Shown: positions 8,770 through 18,019 of the stretch, piece after piece
How the letters are laid out: every line of letters starts with the position of its first letter
How positions within the stretch are numbered: position 1 is the first letter of the stretch
The notes under the pieces: generated by a model
What the model saw: only the letters and a program-made list of their open reading frames with translations
What the model was told of the DNA's origin: nothing
The model's database searches: none
Translations under genes and position numbers: made by a program
Assembly: GCF_002165775.1 (NCBI RefSeq)
Contig: NZ_NDYP01000002.1
Span: 391,449 to 455,448, forward strand
DNA length: 64,000 nt
DNA from: Campylobacter concisus
GTDB lineage: Bacteria; Campylobacterota; Campylobacteria; Campylobacterales; Campylobacteraceae
Direction of reading: 5' to 3'

Positions 8770-11700
8770 TTAAAACAAAATTTCAAATTTTGCATTTATG
8801 CTGTTTGACTTCACGTCTTTAGCAAAAGCACCTGTGTAAGATAAACCTAAATTTATATTTTTATAAACATTAGCTTTTACACCAAGGCTAGCTGTGCCAA
8901 GATTGCGCACCTCTTTTCCTTCAAGCTCCAAGTATCCAGCATTTGCGATATTTACGCCGATATTTGGTCTTGTATCGCCAACTAGTCTATTGTAGGCTAG
9001 ATCAGCTTCGAATTTCATCTTTGTGCTACCAAGACTAAATGGTACGCTAGGGTTTAGACCTATGCTAAATACACCTAAATTTCTAGCTTTTTCATCAACA
9101 TCCATTCTGAAAATCCCTACATTTTGGCTGGTAATATCAGTTTTCATACGTAGATAGCTTGCGCCCACATAAGGATTTAGTGAGAAAGTTGAACTTTTAA
9201 AGCTAGTTAGTGCCAAATTTGCGTAAGTAGTAAGTGCTTTTTCTTTGCTCTTTACGTGTTCATTTGAGTAAAAGCTTGCGATTGTAGCACCATTTTGTGT
9301 TTTTCGTTTTGCATTTGTGTATATGAGACCAAGGTCTAGTTTTGTACTGGCGATCTGGCTTTTTCCGTAGATGCCAATGCTTGTGCCTTTTGTTTTATAG
9401 GCATCATCGCCATCTTCTTTTACTTTTTCGTTGCTAGCACCAAGCACACCACCAAGTGTGAAAGCATCATTTACGCTACCGTCAAATCCAAAAAGCTGGG
9501 TGAATGAGTTTGCTTTTACATCATCAGATTTCATAGCGTTAGCCATGGTATTTGACCAAAATTTCATGCCATTTACATCACTTGCTTTTGCTCCAAATGG
9601 ATCAAATTCGTGGTTGATGATGGCATTTTTTAGTAGGATGCTTTCTAGTAAAAACGCATTATGTTGAGCTAAATTTGCATTATTTGCAAATGTTTTTAGC
9701 GTATCACTTGCTTGTTTTGGTGTAGCGTAGATGAAGTGTCTATACAGGTCGCTCGTTATGACTGCTGGTCTACTTCTAAACGGAGAAGCGAGGAGTGCTG
9801 GCCTGCTAGCAGTGCTCTCTATGAGCTGTGCTACTCTCTTTTGGTTATCGTTAGCTGCGATACTTGTCATCGTGTTTTCTGATTTTTTGAGTGTGAGCTC
9901 TAGCTTGCTGTCACTATAATTTCTAGTAAGGTCAAAAAATGCGTATTTTTTTGAGATGGTGTCGTTGTAGCCACTAAAATTTCCAGTTACGGCGTAAGTT
10001 TTTTCCTTTGAGCTATCATCATAGAGTCTTTTCATGATATCTACATCTGGCTCGCTTATATCTATAATAGAGTTCTTCTCAAAATTTAGATTTAAATTTG
10101 CTGCATTATTTGAGATGATATAACTACCACCTGTTTTTATAGTAGCTTTTACTGTGTCACTTGTACTTTTTCTAGTTACATCTTTAAAAGATAGCTTTTG
10201 AGAAAATTTATTTTTATCAATCTCTCTAACGCTCATCTCTTTAACAATCTCAAGTGCACCACCATTTTCAACTACTACTTCGCTTGATTTTAGTGATTGA
10301 TTTAGTGCTGTGATTTTGCCACTTTTTATTATAGTCTTGCCAGTGTATGAGTTGTTACCTGCTAGTTTTAGAGTGCCTAGACCTCTTTTGATAAGAGTCC
10401 CTTCATAGCCTTCGTTAGCTCTTTGTTCTCTCGCTTTTTCTCTAGCATTGCCTATATCAAGTTCAGCCCTTTGCTCGGCTGTTAAATTTGACATTTGTTT
10501 AAGTTCGGCCTTGCGATTAGCCCAAATTTGTGCCTCTGCTTCATCTTCAGTCTTTCTATATTTTATAGCTACATCGCTGATATTATTTGAGTAAAGATCA
10601 TCTACGTCTAGACTTACATCAAATACGCCTAGTAGCTGTCCTGGTCCAAACATAGCCTTTGACATATCAAGTACTCCCCAGCCCCAGCGCTCATCAGGTA
10701 CGCCAAGTGGTGCAGTAAAACCAGAAATTCTTCTTGTATCAGCTGGCTTTTTAAACTCATCTCTAACTTGTCTTGCGGTAGTTAGTAGAACATCTCTTGC
10801 TTGAGTATTACTCATATATGAATATCTTTGCATGACAAGACCAAGTGCGCCAGTGACGTGTGGAGCTGCCATTGATGTACCATCCCAGCTGTCATATCCT
10901 GCCTCTCCATTTTTAGGATCAACTGTGCTTGATTTTATACTTTTACCAGGTGCTGCGATACTCCACCATTTTGAGTGACCTGCTGTGTTAAAGTATTGTG
11001 CATCGCCATCTGTCACTCCAGTGACGTTTATCCAGTATTTTTCAGCATCTGGACGAAAATATGGAAGCATTGCTCTTGTGTATGACTCTTTCATGCCATT
11101 TCTATTTCCGGCAGTGAAGACTTGAATAATGCCGTATTTTTTGGCGACTTCATAAGCAGCATCTAAGAAATTTTTACCATTTGTGACAAATGGATAGTAG
11201 CTTTTATAGGCTGCGTCAAGATCTTTTATATCTAAGCTATTGCCACCATCAAATCCAATTGCTCCCTCATAAGCTTTATAAAATTTTCGGTTTGAACCCC
11301 AACTATTATTTATAGCTCTTGCACCAGCTTTAGCTAGTCCCTCATAAGATGCTAAAAAGAAGTTGTAGTCTTGGTTTGGTCCATATGTCATACCATCGGT
11401 TCCGCCAGTATTTCCTACTATAAGTTTTGAGTCAAATGCTACACCATGCATCCCTTTACCATCTCTTGAGCCAGCAATTGTGCCAGCTACGTGCGTGCCG
11501 TGCGAGTCGTTTACACCAGCGATCCAGTTGCCATCAGCTTCAAATTTATCACCTTTTTTAAAGTCGCCAAAGTCAGCTCTATTTTTATCAGTGCTTCCCT
11601 TTTTTAAAAAAGGAGAGTTGCCGTGCTCAGTATCTGGATATTTTTGTCCGTCTTTGTAGTAGCTACCAGAAATTTTTAGTGCGCTTATCCTACCGTCACT

Positions 11701-11961
11701 AAGTTCAGGGTGGCTAAGTAATGCGCCAGAGTCCATAACGCCAAGCGTCACACCTTTGCCTGTCACTCCAAGAGCATACGCAATAGCTGCATTGATACGC
11801 TTTAGTCCCCAGTATGCTTCATATTCAGCGCTCTGCCAGCTACTTATGTCGCCAAATTTACCACTTTCTTGATCGTTGGCTTTTAGCGAATTTGTAAACA
11901 AAAGAGCACAACAAGCTGCACTTATAAAAATACATTTTTTATTTAAAATGGATCTTTTCAC
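8770..11961 (-). CDS. Autotransporter serine protease (subtilisin S8 passenger)
   Basis: A 1063-residue type V secreted protease. The order is signal peptide (to about residue 28), subtilisin domain, passenger stalk and C-terminal beta-barrel. The catalytic triad is intact: D77 (GVMDSGALL), H154 (NDSHGTHVAG) and S363 (DGTSMAAPHV), with oxyanion N286 (TAGN). Around residues 520-560 a beta-helix autotransporter repeat (KRGLGTLKLAGNNSYTGKT) links to the stalk. The last ~260 residues show alternating beta strands and end with AKFEILF, the aromatic-terminal barrel signature. Translation begins at GTG 11961 with AAGGATGAG upstream. It is likely surface-exposed, cleaving host or own surface proteins. 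It is a single gene, divergent from the DUF4230 gene. Confidence 0.95.
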   Translation of the reverse strand: MKRSILNKKCIFISAACCALLFTNSLKANDQESGKFGDISSWQSAEYEAYWGLKRINAAIAYALGVTGKGVTLGVMDSGALLSHPELSDGRISALKISGSYYKDGQKYPDTEHGNSPFLKKGSTDKNRADFGDFKKGDKFEADGNWIAGVNDSHGTHVAGTIAGSRDGKGMHGVAFDSKLIVGNTGGTDGMTYGPNQDYNFFLASYEGLAKAGARAINNSWGSNRKFYKAYEGAIGFDGGNSLDIKDLDAAYKSYYPFVTNGKNFLDAAYEVAKKYGIIQVFTAGNRNGMKESYTRAMLPYFRPDAEKYWINVTGVTDGDAQYFNTAGHSKWWSIAAPGKSIKSSTVDPKNGEAGYDSWDGTSMAAPHVTGALGLVMQRYSYMSNTQARDVLLTTARQVRDEFKKPADTRRISGFTAPLGVPDERWGWGVLDMSKAMFGPGQLLGVFDVSLDVDDLYSNNISDVAIKYRKTEDEAEAQIWANRKAELKQMSNLTAEQRAELDIGNAREKAREQRANEGYEGTLIKRGLGTLKLAGNNSYTGKTIIKSGKITALNQSLKSSEVVVENGGALEIVKEMSVREIDKNKFSQKLSFKDVTRKSTSDTVKATIKTGGSYIISNNAANLNLNFEKNSIIDISEPDVDIMKRLYDDSSKEKTYAVTGNFSGYNDTISKKYAFFDLTRNYSDSKLELTLKKSENTMTSIAANDNQKRVAQLIESTASRPALLASPFRSRPAVITSDLYRHFIYATPKQASDTLKTFANNANLAQHNAFLLESILLKNAIINHEFDPFGAKASDVNGMKFWSNTMANAMKSDDVKANSFTQLFGFDGSVNDAFTLGGVLGASNEKVKEDGDDAYKTKGTSIGIYGKSQIASTKLDLGLIYTNAKRKTQNGATIASFYSNEHVKSKEKALTTYANLALTSFKSSTFSLNPYVGASYLRMKTDITSQNVGIFRMDVDEKARNLGVFSIGLNPSVPFSLGSTKMKFEADLAYNRLVGDTRPNIGVNIANAGYLELEGKEVRNLGTASLGVKANVYKNINLGLSYTGAFAKDVKSNSINAKFEILF

Positions 11962-12241
11962 ATCTCATCCTTTTGCATAAAATTTAAATGGATTGTAATA
12001 TCCTTAAAATAAATTATTAATTAAAATATTAAAATTTATGATAAAAATTTACTTTAATAATCCCTTTTTTACGCTATTTTTACTATAAGATATGAAAAAA
12101 TAATTAAAATGGTATCACATAAATATTATTAATTACGATTTTATTTTAAAACAATTATTTAAATATAATTTTTAATAAAAGTAGAATTTCATCTCTGCTT
12201 TACAAATTTAAGCTAAAATAGCAAGCTTTAAAGGAGAAAAA
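11962..12241. other. Divergent AT-rich intergenic region
   Basis: A 280-base very AT-rich spacer between the divergent autotransporter and DUF4230 genes. I see no open frame of note. It must hold both promoters; the best candidate on the + strand is listed separately at 12214. Confidence 0.6.
12214..12219 (+). promoter_or_regulatory. Candidate -10 box for the DUF4230 gene
   Basis: TAAAAT within GCTAAAATAGC, 22 bases before the ATG, in a T/A-rich context. No clear -35 box. Pattern only. Confidence 0.35.
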
Positions 12242-12937
12242 ATGAGCGAATATGCAAATTTGATATTAGCTATCTTATTAGCTGTTTTGGCATTTGCATT
12301 TTATAGGTCAAATAAGGCGTTAAAAAAGGCAAAAGATGATAGTGAAAATCTCTCAGTTAGCACCGAAATTTCGCAGCTAAAAAGCATCGGCGAGCTATCT
12401 GTTTTTCAAGTTTATAGCAAAGAGATCGTCACAAAAACTGATCATGCGTTTGGAAATTTTGGCAAAGAGTATCTAAGATGGCTTATAAGCGAGAAGAAGC
12501 TTTCGATGATATTTGAGTTTGAGATAAATTTCATCTACGATCTAACCAGTCCAAAGCTCGAGATCACACAGATCGCAAACTCTAGCTACAAGATCAAGAT
12601 GCCTCCTTGCAAGTATAAATTCTCAATCGCCGATATAAAATTTTACGATGAGAAAAACGGCAAATTTATACCATTTTTGCTGCCTGACTCGCTAAATGGC
12701 TTTTTTGGTAGCACTTTTACAGAAGAAGATAAAAATAGGCTAATAGAAGAGGCAAGAAATGAAGTCAAAAAGATGAGCGTTCGCCTTATCTCGCAGCTTC
12801 AAAGCAAAATTCATAAATCAGCTCGCGATACGCTTGAAGCGATAGCTAAGAGCTTTGGCGCAAATAAAGTTGAGTTTTTCTTTGACGATAATGATGAGCA
12901 GATAAGCTCGCAACTAAATTTAGAAAATATTGCATAA
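12242..12937 (+). CDS. DUF4230 domain membrane-anchored protein
   Basis: A 231-residue protein with one N-terminal membrane segment (about residues 5-21), then a short charged linker and a soluble domain. The pattern with LKSIGELSVFQVYSKEIVTKTDH and a later FEINFIYDL matches the DUF4230 family, whose function is not established. The DyP peroxidase gene follows after 20 bases with its own ribosome site, suggesting one transcript. A role in envelope stress or in supporting the peroxidase is speculation. The RBS AAAGGAG precedes ATG 12242. Confidence 0.75.
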   Translation: MSEYANLILAILLAVLAFAFYRSNKALKKAKDDSENLSVSTEISQLKSIGELSVFQVYSKEIVTKTDHAFGNFGKEYLRWLISEKKLSMIFEFEINFIYDLTSPKLEITQIANSSYKIKMPPCKYKFSIADIKFYDEKNGKFIPFLLPDSLNGFFGSTFTEEDKNRLIEEARNEVKKMSVRLISQLQSKIHKSARDTLEAIAKSFGANKVEFFFDDNDEQISSQLNLENIA

Positions 12938-12957
12938 AACTTTAAAAAGGAGAAAAA

Positions 12958-13881
12958 ATGAGCGTAAATTCACAGGAAGTCACGCAGACACCAGGCAACA
13001 ACACAGTCTTTCAAACATGGGTTTTAACAGCTGATAAAAAGGCTTGTAAAGAGGGTTTTGCCGAGCTTTGCGCCCTGGTTGTAAATTTAAATAAAACTGC
13101 CAAGATTAGGTTTGGTGCAAACGAAAATGTAAACTGCGTCCTTGGCGTGGGCCATGATGCTTGGAAAAAGCTTGAAATTTCAAAAAATCTGCCAAAAGAG
13201 CTTGTAAATTTTAAAGCGATAAAAGGCGATAAACACGAGGCTGTTAGCACAAAGGGCGATATTCATATCCATATCCGCGCTTTAAATGCACCTGATTGCT
13301 TCGATATGGCTCAAGCGATAAAGGCTGTGCTTTTTAAATTTGCAGAGCTTACAGATGAGACGCAAGGCTTTAAGTATCATGACGGTAGGGCGATAATAGG
13401 CTTTGTTGATGGCACTGAAAATCCTGAGGGCGAGGAGAGAGATTTCTTTGCTAAAGTTGGCGATGAGGACGCTAAATTTAAAGGCGGCAGCTATGTTTTT
13501 GTACAAAAATATTTCCACAACATGAAAGATTGGAACGCTACAAGCGTAAGTGAGCAAGAAAAGGTAATAGGCCGCTCAAAAGAGCTTGACATCGAGATGA
13601 GCGAGGATGTAAAACCTACAAATTCACATTCAGCCGCTGCAAACGTAGGAGACGATAAAAAAGTCGTGCGTGGCAATATGCCATTTACTGAAGGTAGCAA
13701 AACAGGCACTTACTTCATCGCTTATGCGAGCACATTTTCAACGGTTGAGCTTATGCTTAAAAAGATGTTCATCGGCGAGCCAAAGGGTAACTCAGATAGG
13801 CTGCTTGACTTTAGTACGCCTGTAACTGGTGCCCTATACTTTGTTCCAACAGTTGATATGCTAAGTGATTATGAGGGATAA
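12958..13881 (+). CDS. DyP-type haem peroxidase
   Basis: A 307-residue dye-decolourising peroxidase that uses hydrogen peroxide to oxidise bulky substrates. The hallmark GFVDGTENP puts the distal catalytic aspartate at D151; the proximal haem ligand is H224 in TNSHSAAANVG, and the distal arginine is likely R238 in VVRGNMPF. The short length and the absence of a Tat or Sec signal place it with cytoplasmic YfeX-like (P/B-type) enzymes rather than exported EfeB. Physiological substrate unknown; peroxide defence or haem/porphyrin chemistry is plausible. Preceded by AAAAGGAG and linked to the DUF4230 gene. Confidence 0.93.
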   Translation: MSVNSQEVTQTPGNNTVFQTWVLTADKKACKEGFAELCALVVNLNKTAKIRFGANENVNCVLGVGHDAWKKLEISKNLPKELVNFKAIKGDKHEAVSTKGDIHIHIRALNAPDCFDMAQAIKAVLFKFAELTDETQGFKYHDGRAIIGFVDGTENPEGEERDFFAKVGDEDAKFKGGSYVFVQKYFHNMKDWNATSVSEQEKVIGRSKELDIEMSEDVKPTNSHSAAANVGDDKKVVRGNMPFTEGSKTGTYFIAYASTFSTVELMLKKMFIGEPKGNSDRLLDFSTPVTGALYFVPTVDMLSDYEG

Positions 13882-13917
13882 ATTTAAATGGGTGAGGCAA
13901 CTTGCTCTTTTAAATTT
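13880..13917 (+). terminator. Candidate terminator after the DyP peroxidase
   Basis: AAATTTAAA (13880-13888) and TTTAAATTT (13909-13917) enclose a GC-containing inner hairpin (GTGAGGCAACTTGCTC region) and are followed by TTAAATAAAA. It overlaps the end of the peroxidase stop codon and lies just before the EamA start. Confidence 0.5.
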
Positions 13918-13926
13918 TAAATAAAA

Positions 13927-14349
13927 ATGCCAGAGTGGTTTATCTACGCAGCTCTTTCAGCCGTTTTTGCTGCACTTACAGCGATCTTTGCAAAGCTTGG
14001 CGTAAAGGACATTGACAGCGATTTTGCAACATTTATAAGAACGATCGTTGTCATTTTGATGCTTGTTTTGCTTTTAAGCGTGGCTAAAAAATGGCAACCA
14101 CTAAGCTCACTAAGCCCCAAAAACTGGCTCTTTCTCATACTAAGTGGCATGGCAACTGGACTATCTTGGCTCATGTATTTTAAAGCGATGCAAGTTGGCA
14201 AGGTCTATCAAGTAGCCTTGGTTGATAAATTTAGCGTTGTGCTAGCCATTATTTTGGCTGTCATCTTTCTTGGCGAGAGGTTAAATTTAAAAGAAATTTT
14301 AGCCGTCTGCCTTATCGTGTCTGGTGTATTTTTACTCATTTTTAAATAA
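13927..14349 (+). CDS. Single-domain EamA-family transporter
   Basis: A 140-residue very hydrophobic protein with about five membrane segments, corresponding to one EamA (drug/metabolite transporter) half. Its ending LGERLNLKEILAVCLIVSGV is typical. Proteins of this size probably act as dimers; the substrate is unknown. A decayed second copy of this gene lies at 17792-18019 on the far side of the cytochrome/oxidoreductase pair (see findings). The start ATG 13927 has only a weak A-rich ribosome site, so an upstream or alternative start is possible but none is visible. Confidence 0.85.
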   Translation: MPEWFIYAALSAVFAALTAIFAKLGVKDIDSDFATFIRTIVVILMLVLLLSVAKKWQPLSSLSPKNWLFLILSGMATGLSWLMYFKAMQVGKVYQVALVDKFSVVLAIILAVIFLGERLNLKEILAVCLIVSGVFLLIFK

Positions 14350-14447
14350 AATTTTCTGCATTATTCTTAAAATATATTTTTAATTTTAATTTGTAATTAA
14401 TTAAAAAGCTCCTAAAATTTGAACAATTTCATTTTGAAGGGAGAAAT

Positions 14448-15023
14448 ATGAAAAAAATCATTTTTTCAGCCATCGTGGCTTGTGCGGCATTTGGTGCTAG
14501 TGTAAACTACACAGATGTTGTAAAAGATGTTTACGGTGATGCTAGCTCAACAAAAAGTATAGGTAGACTGCTACCAACCAATGCAGTTGAAATTTTACAA
14601 ACGAGCGGTGACAGAGCACAGATCAAAGTAAAAGGCTATCAAAATCCAGCCGTTAGCAATGTAGTTTATTTTGCTGATGGCGCTAGGATCATCTCAGTGG
14701 CATTTGCGAAAACTGCACCTTTTGACATCAAAGTCATAAAAGAGGGCAAAAACGGCAAATGGAGTGAGGTAGAAACAACAGTTTTTGTTCAAAAAGATGG
14801 CTTTAGCGCTGACATAAACGCGATGTTTGCAAAAGCTGACAAGATGTATAAAGAGAGTTGTGGCGTTTGCCATGCGTTGCCTCAAACCACACATTTTAAC
14901 GCAAACCAATGGTCGTCACTTCTAAAATCAATGATCGGCAGAACCGCAATAGAGAAAAAAGACGAGTGGTTGGTTGTTGAATACCTACAAAAACACTCAT
15001 CTGACGTAAACCTAGGTAAATAA
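14448..15023 (+). CDS. Periplasmic monohaem cytochrome c, partner of the molybdopterin reductase
   Basis: A 191-residue exported protein with a signal peptide ending near ACAAFGAS and a single haem c site C138-G-V-C141-H142 near the C-terminus; M162 is the likely sixth ligand. The N-terminal ~120 residues have an SH3-like pattern (LLPTNAVEIL, DRAQIKVKGY). It matches what I recall of the C. jejuni Cj0265c type, which sits next to the TMAO/DMSO reductase Cj0264c. Predicted to pass electrons from the membrane quinol pool to the reductase encoded 83 bases downstream. Ribosome site GAAGGGAG before ATG 14448. Confidence 0.88.
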   Translation: MKKIIFSAIVACAAFGASVNYTDVVKDVYGDASSTKSIGRLLPTNAVEILQTSGDRAQIKVKGYQNPAVSNVVYFADGARIISVAFAKTAPFDIKVIKEGKNGKWSEVETTVFVQKDGFSADINAMFAKADKMYKESCGVCHALPQTTHFNANQWSSLLKSMIGRTAIEKKDEWLVVEYLQKHSSDVNLGK

Positions 15024-15106
15024 GCAAAACTTTTGTAGCGGCGAGTAAAAACAAATATTAAAGTTTAGCTTATTCGAAAGAAAACTTATAATGAAAGGGA
15101 GATAAG

Positions 15107-17674
15107 ATGAACGAGAACAGACGAGAATTTCTAAAAAAAGGCGCAACAGCAATCGCAGCGACACCTTTGCTTTCAAGCGTAACAGCATCAAATTTATTTG
15201 CTGATGGCGTAAAAAAGAGTGTTTTAAGAGATGGTGAGGTCATCACAGCTGCTCACTGGGGTATGCTAAAAGTGACAACCAAAAACGGCGTTGCAGTAAA
15301 GTCAGAGCCTATCCAAAAAACAAGTGAAATTTACAACCCACTTCAGTACTACACACCAGATATGATCTACAAAAGTCGTATCAAACGCCCAGCAGTAAGA
15401 AAGAGCTACCTTGAAAATCCAGATAGTCCAAAGCCAGAGCTTCGCGGCAAGGATGAGTGGGTTGAGGTGCCTTACGAAGAGGCGATCAAGCTAGTTGCAA
15501 GAGAGCTGAAAAAGACTAGAGCGCAAAAAGGCTTACAAAGTGTATTTGCAGGCAGCTATGGCTGGAAATCAAGCGGTAACGTGCATAATTCAAGAATTTT
15601 ACTTCATAGATTTATGAACCTTAGTGGTGGCTTTGTTGGCTCGCTAGGCGACTACTCAACAGGTGCTAGTCAGATCATCATGCCTCACGTTGTAGGTAGT
15701 ATCGAGGTCTATGAGCAACAAACTAGCTGGCCAGTAGTGCTTGAAAACTCAAAAGTCGTAGTCATCTGGGGCGCAAACCCACTTGCGACACTTCGCATAG
15801 CTTGGACAGCGACTGATGAGCAAGGCTTTAAATACTTTGAAGAGCTAAAAAACAAAAAAGATATCAAAGTGATCGTGATCGATCCTATCAGATCTGAAAC
15901 AGCGCAATACTTTGACAAAGCTCAGTGGATCGCTCCAGTGCCAAACACCGACACAGCGATGATGCTTGGCATGATGCACTACCTATATGAGAGCGGCAAG
16001 TATGATAAAAATTTCATTGAAACCTACACAACAGGCTTTGATAAATTTCTCCCATATCTACTTGGCAAGACAGACAACACACCTAAAAATTTAAAGTGGG
16101 CGAGCAAAATTTGTGGCATTGATAAAGATACTTTAAAAGAGCTAGCTGATACATTTGTCACAAACCGCACGATGATAATGAGTGGTTGGGGTATGCAGCG
16201 CGCTCACCACGGTGAGCAGCCGCACTGGGCGATGGTGACACTAGCAGCTATGATTGGTCAGATCGGACTTCCTGGCGGGGGATTTGGGCTTAGCTATCAC
16301 TATTCAAATGGCGGTGCACCAACTTGCAAAGGCGCAGTCATCGGCGGCGTAAACAGCGCAAGTGTGGGTAAATTTAACGATAAAGGCGAGTTTATAGGCA
16401 CAGATACAGGTGAGTTCGATAAACGAGGTCGCTTCGTCGCAAAGGCAGCTGCAGCAGCAGGTACAGGCCAAAGTTGGCTACAAAAGGCAACCAACTATGC
16501 CTTCCCGGTAGCTCGTATCGCTGATGCGTTGCTAAATCCTGGTAAAGTGATCGATCATGACGGCAAAAAGATCACCTATCCAAATATCGACTTTATCTAC
16601 TGGGTCGGCGGTAACCCACTTGTTCACCACCAAGATACAAATACAAATTTAAAAGCGTGGAGAAAGCCAAGAACGGTTGTCGTACATGAATCATACTGGA
16701 CACCGACAGCAAAAATGGCTGATATAGTATTTCCTGTCACCACAGAGTATGAGAGAAACGACATTACCATGACTGGCGACTATTCAAATATGAACATCGT
16801 GCCGATGAAACAAGTCGTTGAGAAATACCACGAGGCAAGAGACGACTACCAAATTTTCATCGATCTTTGCAAGGCTTATGCTAAAAATTTGGTCATTGCC
16901 TACACAGATAACGGCAAGGATGAGTTTGACTGGATCAAAGAGTACTATGACGCAGCCTACGCTCAGGTCAAGGCTGTGCCAGAGCTCACAACTGACATGA
17001 AGCCATTTGAAGAGTTTTGGAACGAGAACAAGCCAGTTACATTTGCCTCATCTCAAGATAGCGATAACTGGGTGAGATTTGGCGAATTTAGAGAAGATCC
17101 TGTGCTAAATGCTCTTGGAACTCCAAGCGGTCTTATAGAAATTTACTCAGAGACTATCGAGAAAATGGGCTATGACGACTGCAAGGCACACCCAATGTGG
17201 TTTGAGCCAATCGAGTGGCTAGGCATGAAAGATAAACCAGCTAAATTCCACATGATAAGCGCTCACCCAACTGACCGCTTGCACTCACAGTTAAGCCAAA
17301 CTTCACTTCGTGATAACTACGCTATCGCAAATCGTGAGCCTATCTGGATCAACGAAAAAGACGCAAAAGAGCTTGGCGTAAAAACAGGCGACTTGGTGCG
17401 TGTATTTAACGCACGTGGCGAGGTTTTAGCAGGTGCTCACGTGACTAAAAACATCAAAGAGGGCGTTGTAAAACTAGCTGAGGGGGCTTGGTATGACGGC
17501 TTTGATAGTGGAATTTGCAAAAATGGCGGTGCAAACGTGCTAACCATAGATATCCCAACAAGCAAGCTAGCAAACGGCAACATCAGCCATACAGCTCTTG
17601 TAAATATCGAGAAATATAAAGGCGACGAGGCGTTAAAGCTTACAGCTTTTGCTGAGCCAAAAATTTCTAAATAA
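15107..17674 (+). CDS. Periplasmic molybdopterin TMAO/DMSO (S-/N-oxide) reductase
   Basis: An 855-residue DMSO-reductase-family enzyme with a twin-arginine export signal (NRREFLKKGATAIAATP). The Mo ligand is a serine, S184 in GDYSTGASQ, which assigns it to the TorA/DorA/BisC serine subfamily; there is no N-terminal [4Fe-4S] cysteine motif. Further family patterns: WGANPLATLRIAW, GWGMQRAHHGEQPHW, YWVGGNPLVHHQDTN. It likely reduces TMAO, DMSO or methionine sulfoxide in the periplasm as an anaerobic electron acceptor, receiving electrons from the preceding cytochrome c. It is the homologue type of C. jejuni Cj0264c. A BisC-type biotin sulfoxide reductase name would be less suitable because this protein is exported. 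Confidence 0.93.
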   Translation: MNENRREFLKKGATAIAATPLLSSVTASNLFADGVKKSVLRDGEVITAAHWGMLKVTTKNGVAVKSEPIQKTSEIYNPLQYYTPDMIYKSRIKRPAVRKSYLENPDSPKPELRGKDEWVEVPYEEAIKLVARELKKTRAQKGLQSVFAGSYGWKSSGNVHNSRILLHRFMNLSGGFVGSLGDYSTGASQIIMPHVVGSIEVYEQQTSWPVVLENSKVVVIWGANPLATLRIAWTATDEQGFKYFEELKNKKDIKVIVIDPIRSETAQYFDKAQWIAPVPNTDTAMMLGMMHYLYESGKYDKNFIETYTTGFDKFLPYLLGKTDNTPKNLKWASKICGIDKDTLKELADTFVTNRTMIMSGWGMQRAHHGEQPHWAMVTLAAMIGQIGLPGGGFGLSYHYSNGGAPTCKGAVIGGVNSASVGKFNDKGEFIGTDTGEFDKRGRFVAKAAAAAGTGQSWLQKATNYAFPVARIADALLNPGKVIDHDGKKITYPNIDFIYWVGGNPLVHHQDTNTNLKAWRKPRTVVVHESYWTPTAKMADIVFPVTTEYERNDITMTGDYSNMNIVPMKQVVEKYHEARDDYQIFIDLCKAYAKNLVIAYTDNGKDEFDWIKEYYDAAYAQVKAVPELTTDMKPFEEFWNENKPVTFASSQDSDNWVRFGEFREDPVLNALGTPSGLIEIYSETIEKMGYDDCKAHPMWFEPIEWLGMKDKPAKFHMISAHPTDRLHSQLSQTSLRDNYAIANREPIWINEKDAKELGVKTGDLVRVFNARGEVLAGAHVTKNIKEGVVKLAEGAWYDGFDSGICKNGGANVLTIDIPTSKLANGNISHTALVNIEKYKGDEALKLTAFAEPKISK

Positions 17675-17678
17675 TATT

Positions 17679-17706
17679 AAAAGCAGGGGAGTCTTCTCCT
17701 GCTTTT
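17679..17706 (+). terminator. Terminator after the S-/N-oxide reductase
   Basis: Stem AAAAGCAGG / CCTGCTTTT extended by a G-T and a G-C pair, loop about 6 bases, directly after the stop codon. The A-rich/T-rich arms make it work in both directions. Confidence 0.8.
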
Positions 17707-17791
17707 GAACTTAAAATTTAAAGCAAATCTTCTATTTACAAAAAGCTTAAATTTATATTTAAAGTCCATAGCTCTATAAATTTTTATTTTT

Positions 17792-18019
17792 ATATTTGCA
17801 AAGCTTGACGTAAAGGATATCGCCACCGTGCTATCTTGACCTGTGTGCTTTAAAGCGATGCAAGTTGGCAAAGTTTATCAAGTGGCGCTGGTTGATAAAT
17901 TTAGCGTTGTGCTTGCTATCATTTTGGCTGTCATTTTTCTTGGTGAGAGGCTAAATTACAAAGAAATTTTAGCCATTTGCCTTATTGTTTCAGGCGTTAT
18001 TTTATTGATTTTCAAGTAA
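17792..18019 (+). pseudogene. Decayed duplicate of the EamA transporter gene
   Basis: Reading in the frame that ends at TAA 18017-18019 gives FAKLDVKDIA, then an in-frame TGA at 17837-17839, then CFKAMQVGKVYQVALVDKF and on to LIVSGVILLIFK. This is nearly identical to the C-terminal half of the intact EamA protein at 13927-14349. The copy lacks the 5' end and about 38 internal codons, and the codon equivalent to the tryptophan in GLSWLMYFKAM is now TGA. Similarity begins around base 17792. It cannot make a full transporter. Confidence 0.9.

Noticed and set aside
16275..16281. Short G run in the oxidoreductase gene as a slippage site
   Set aside because: Only five G in a row in an intact conserved reading frame.
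17677..17871. A - strand frame starting MPTCIALKH, similar to one at 13944-14201 on the same strand
   Set aside because: The resemblance comes only from the duplicated EamA DNA read backwards; the real signal is the + strand remnant.
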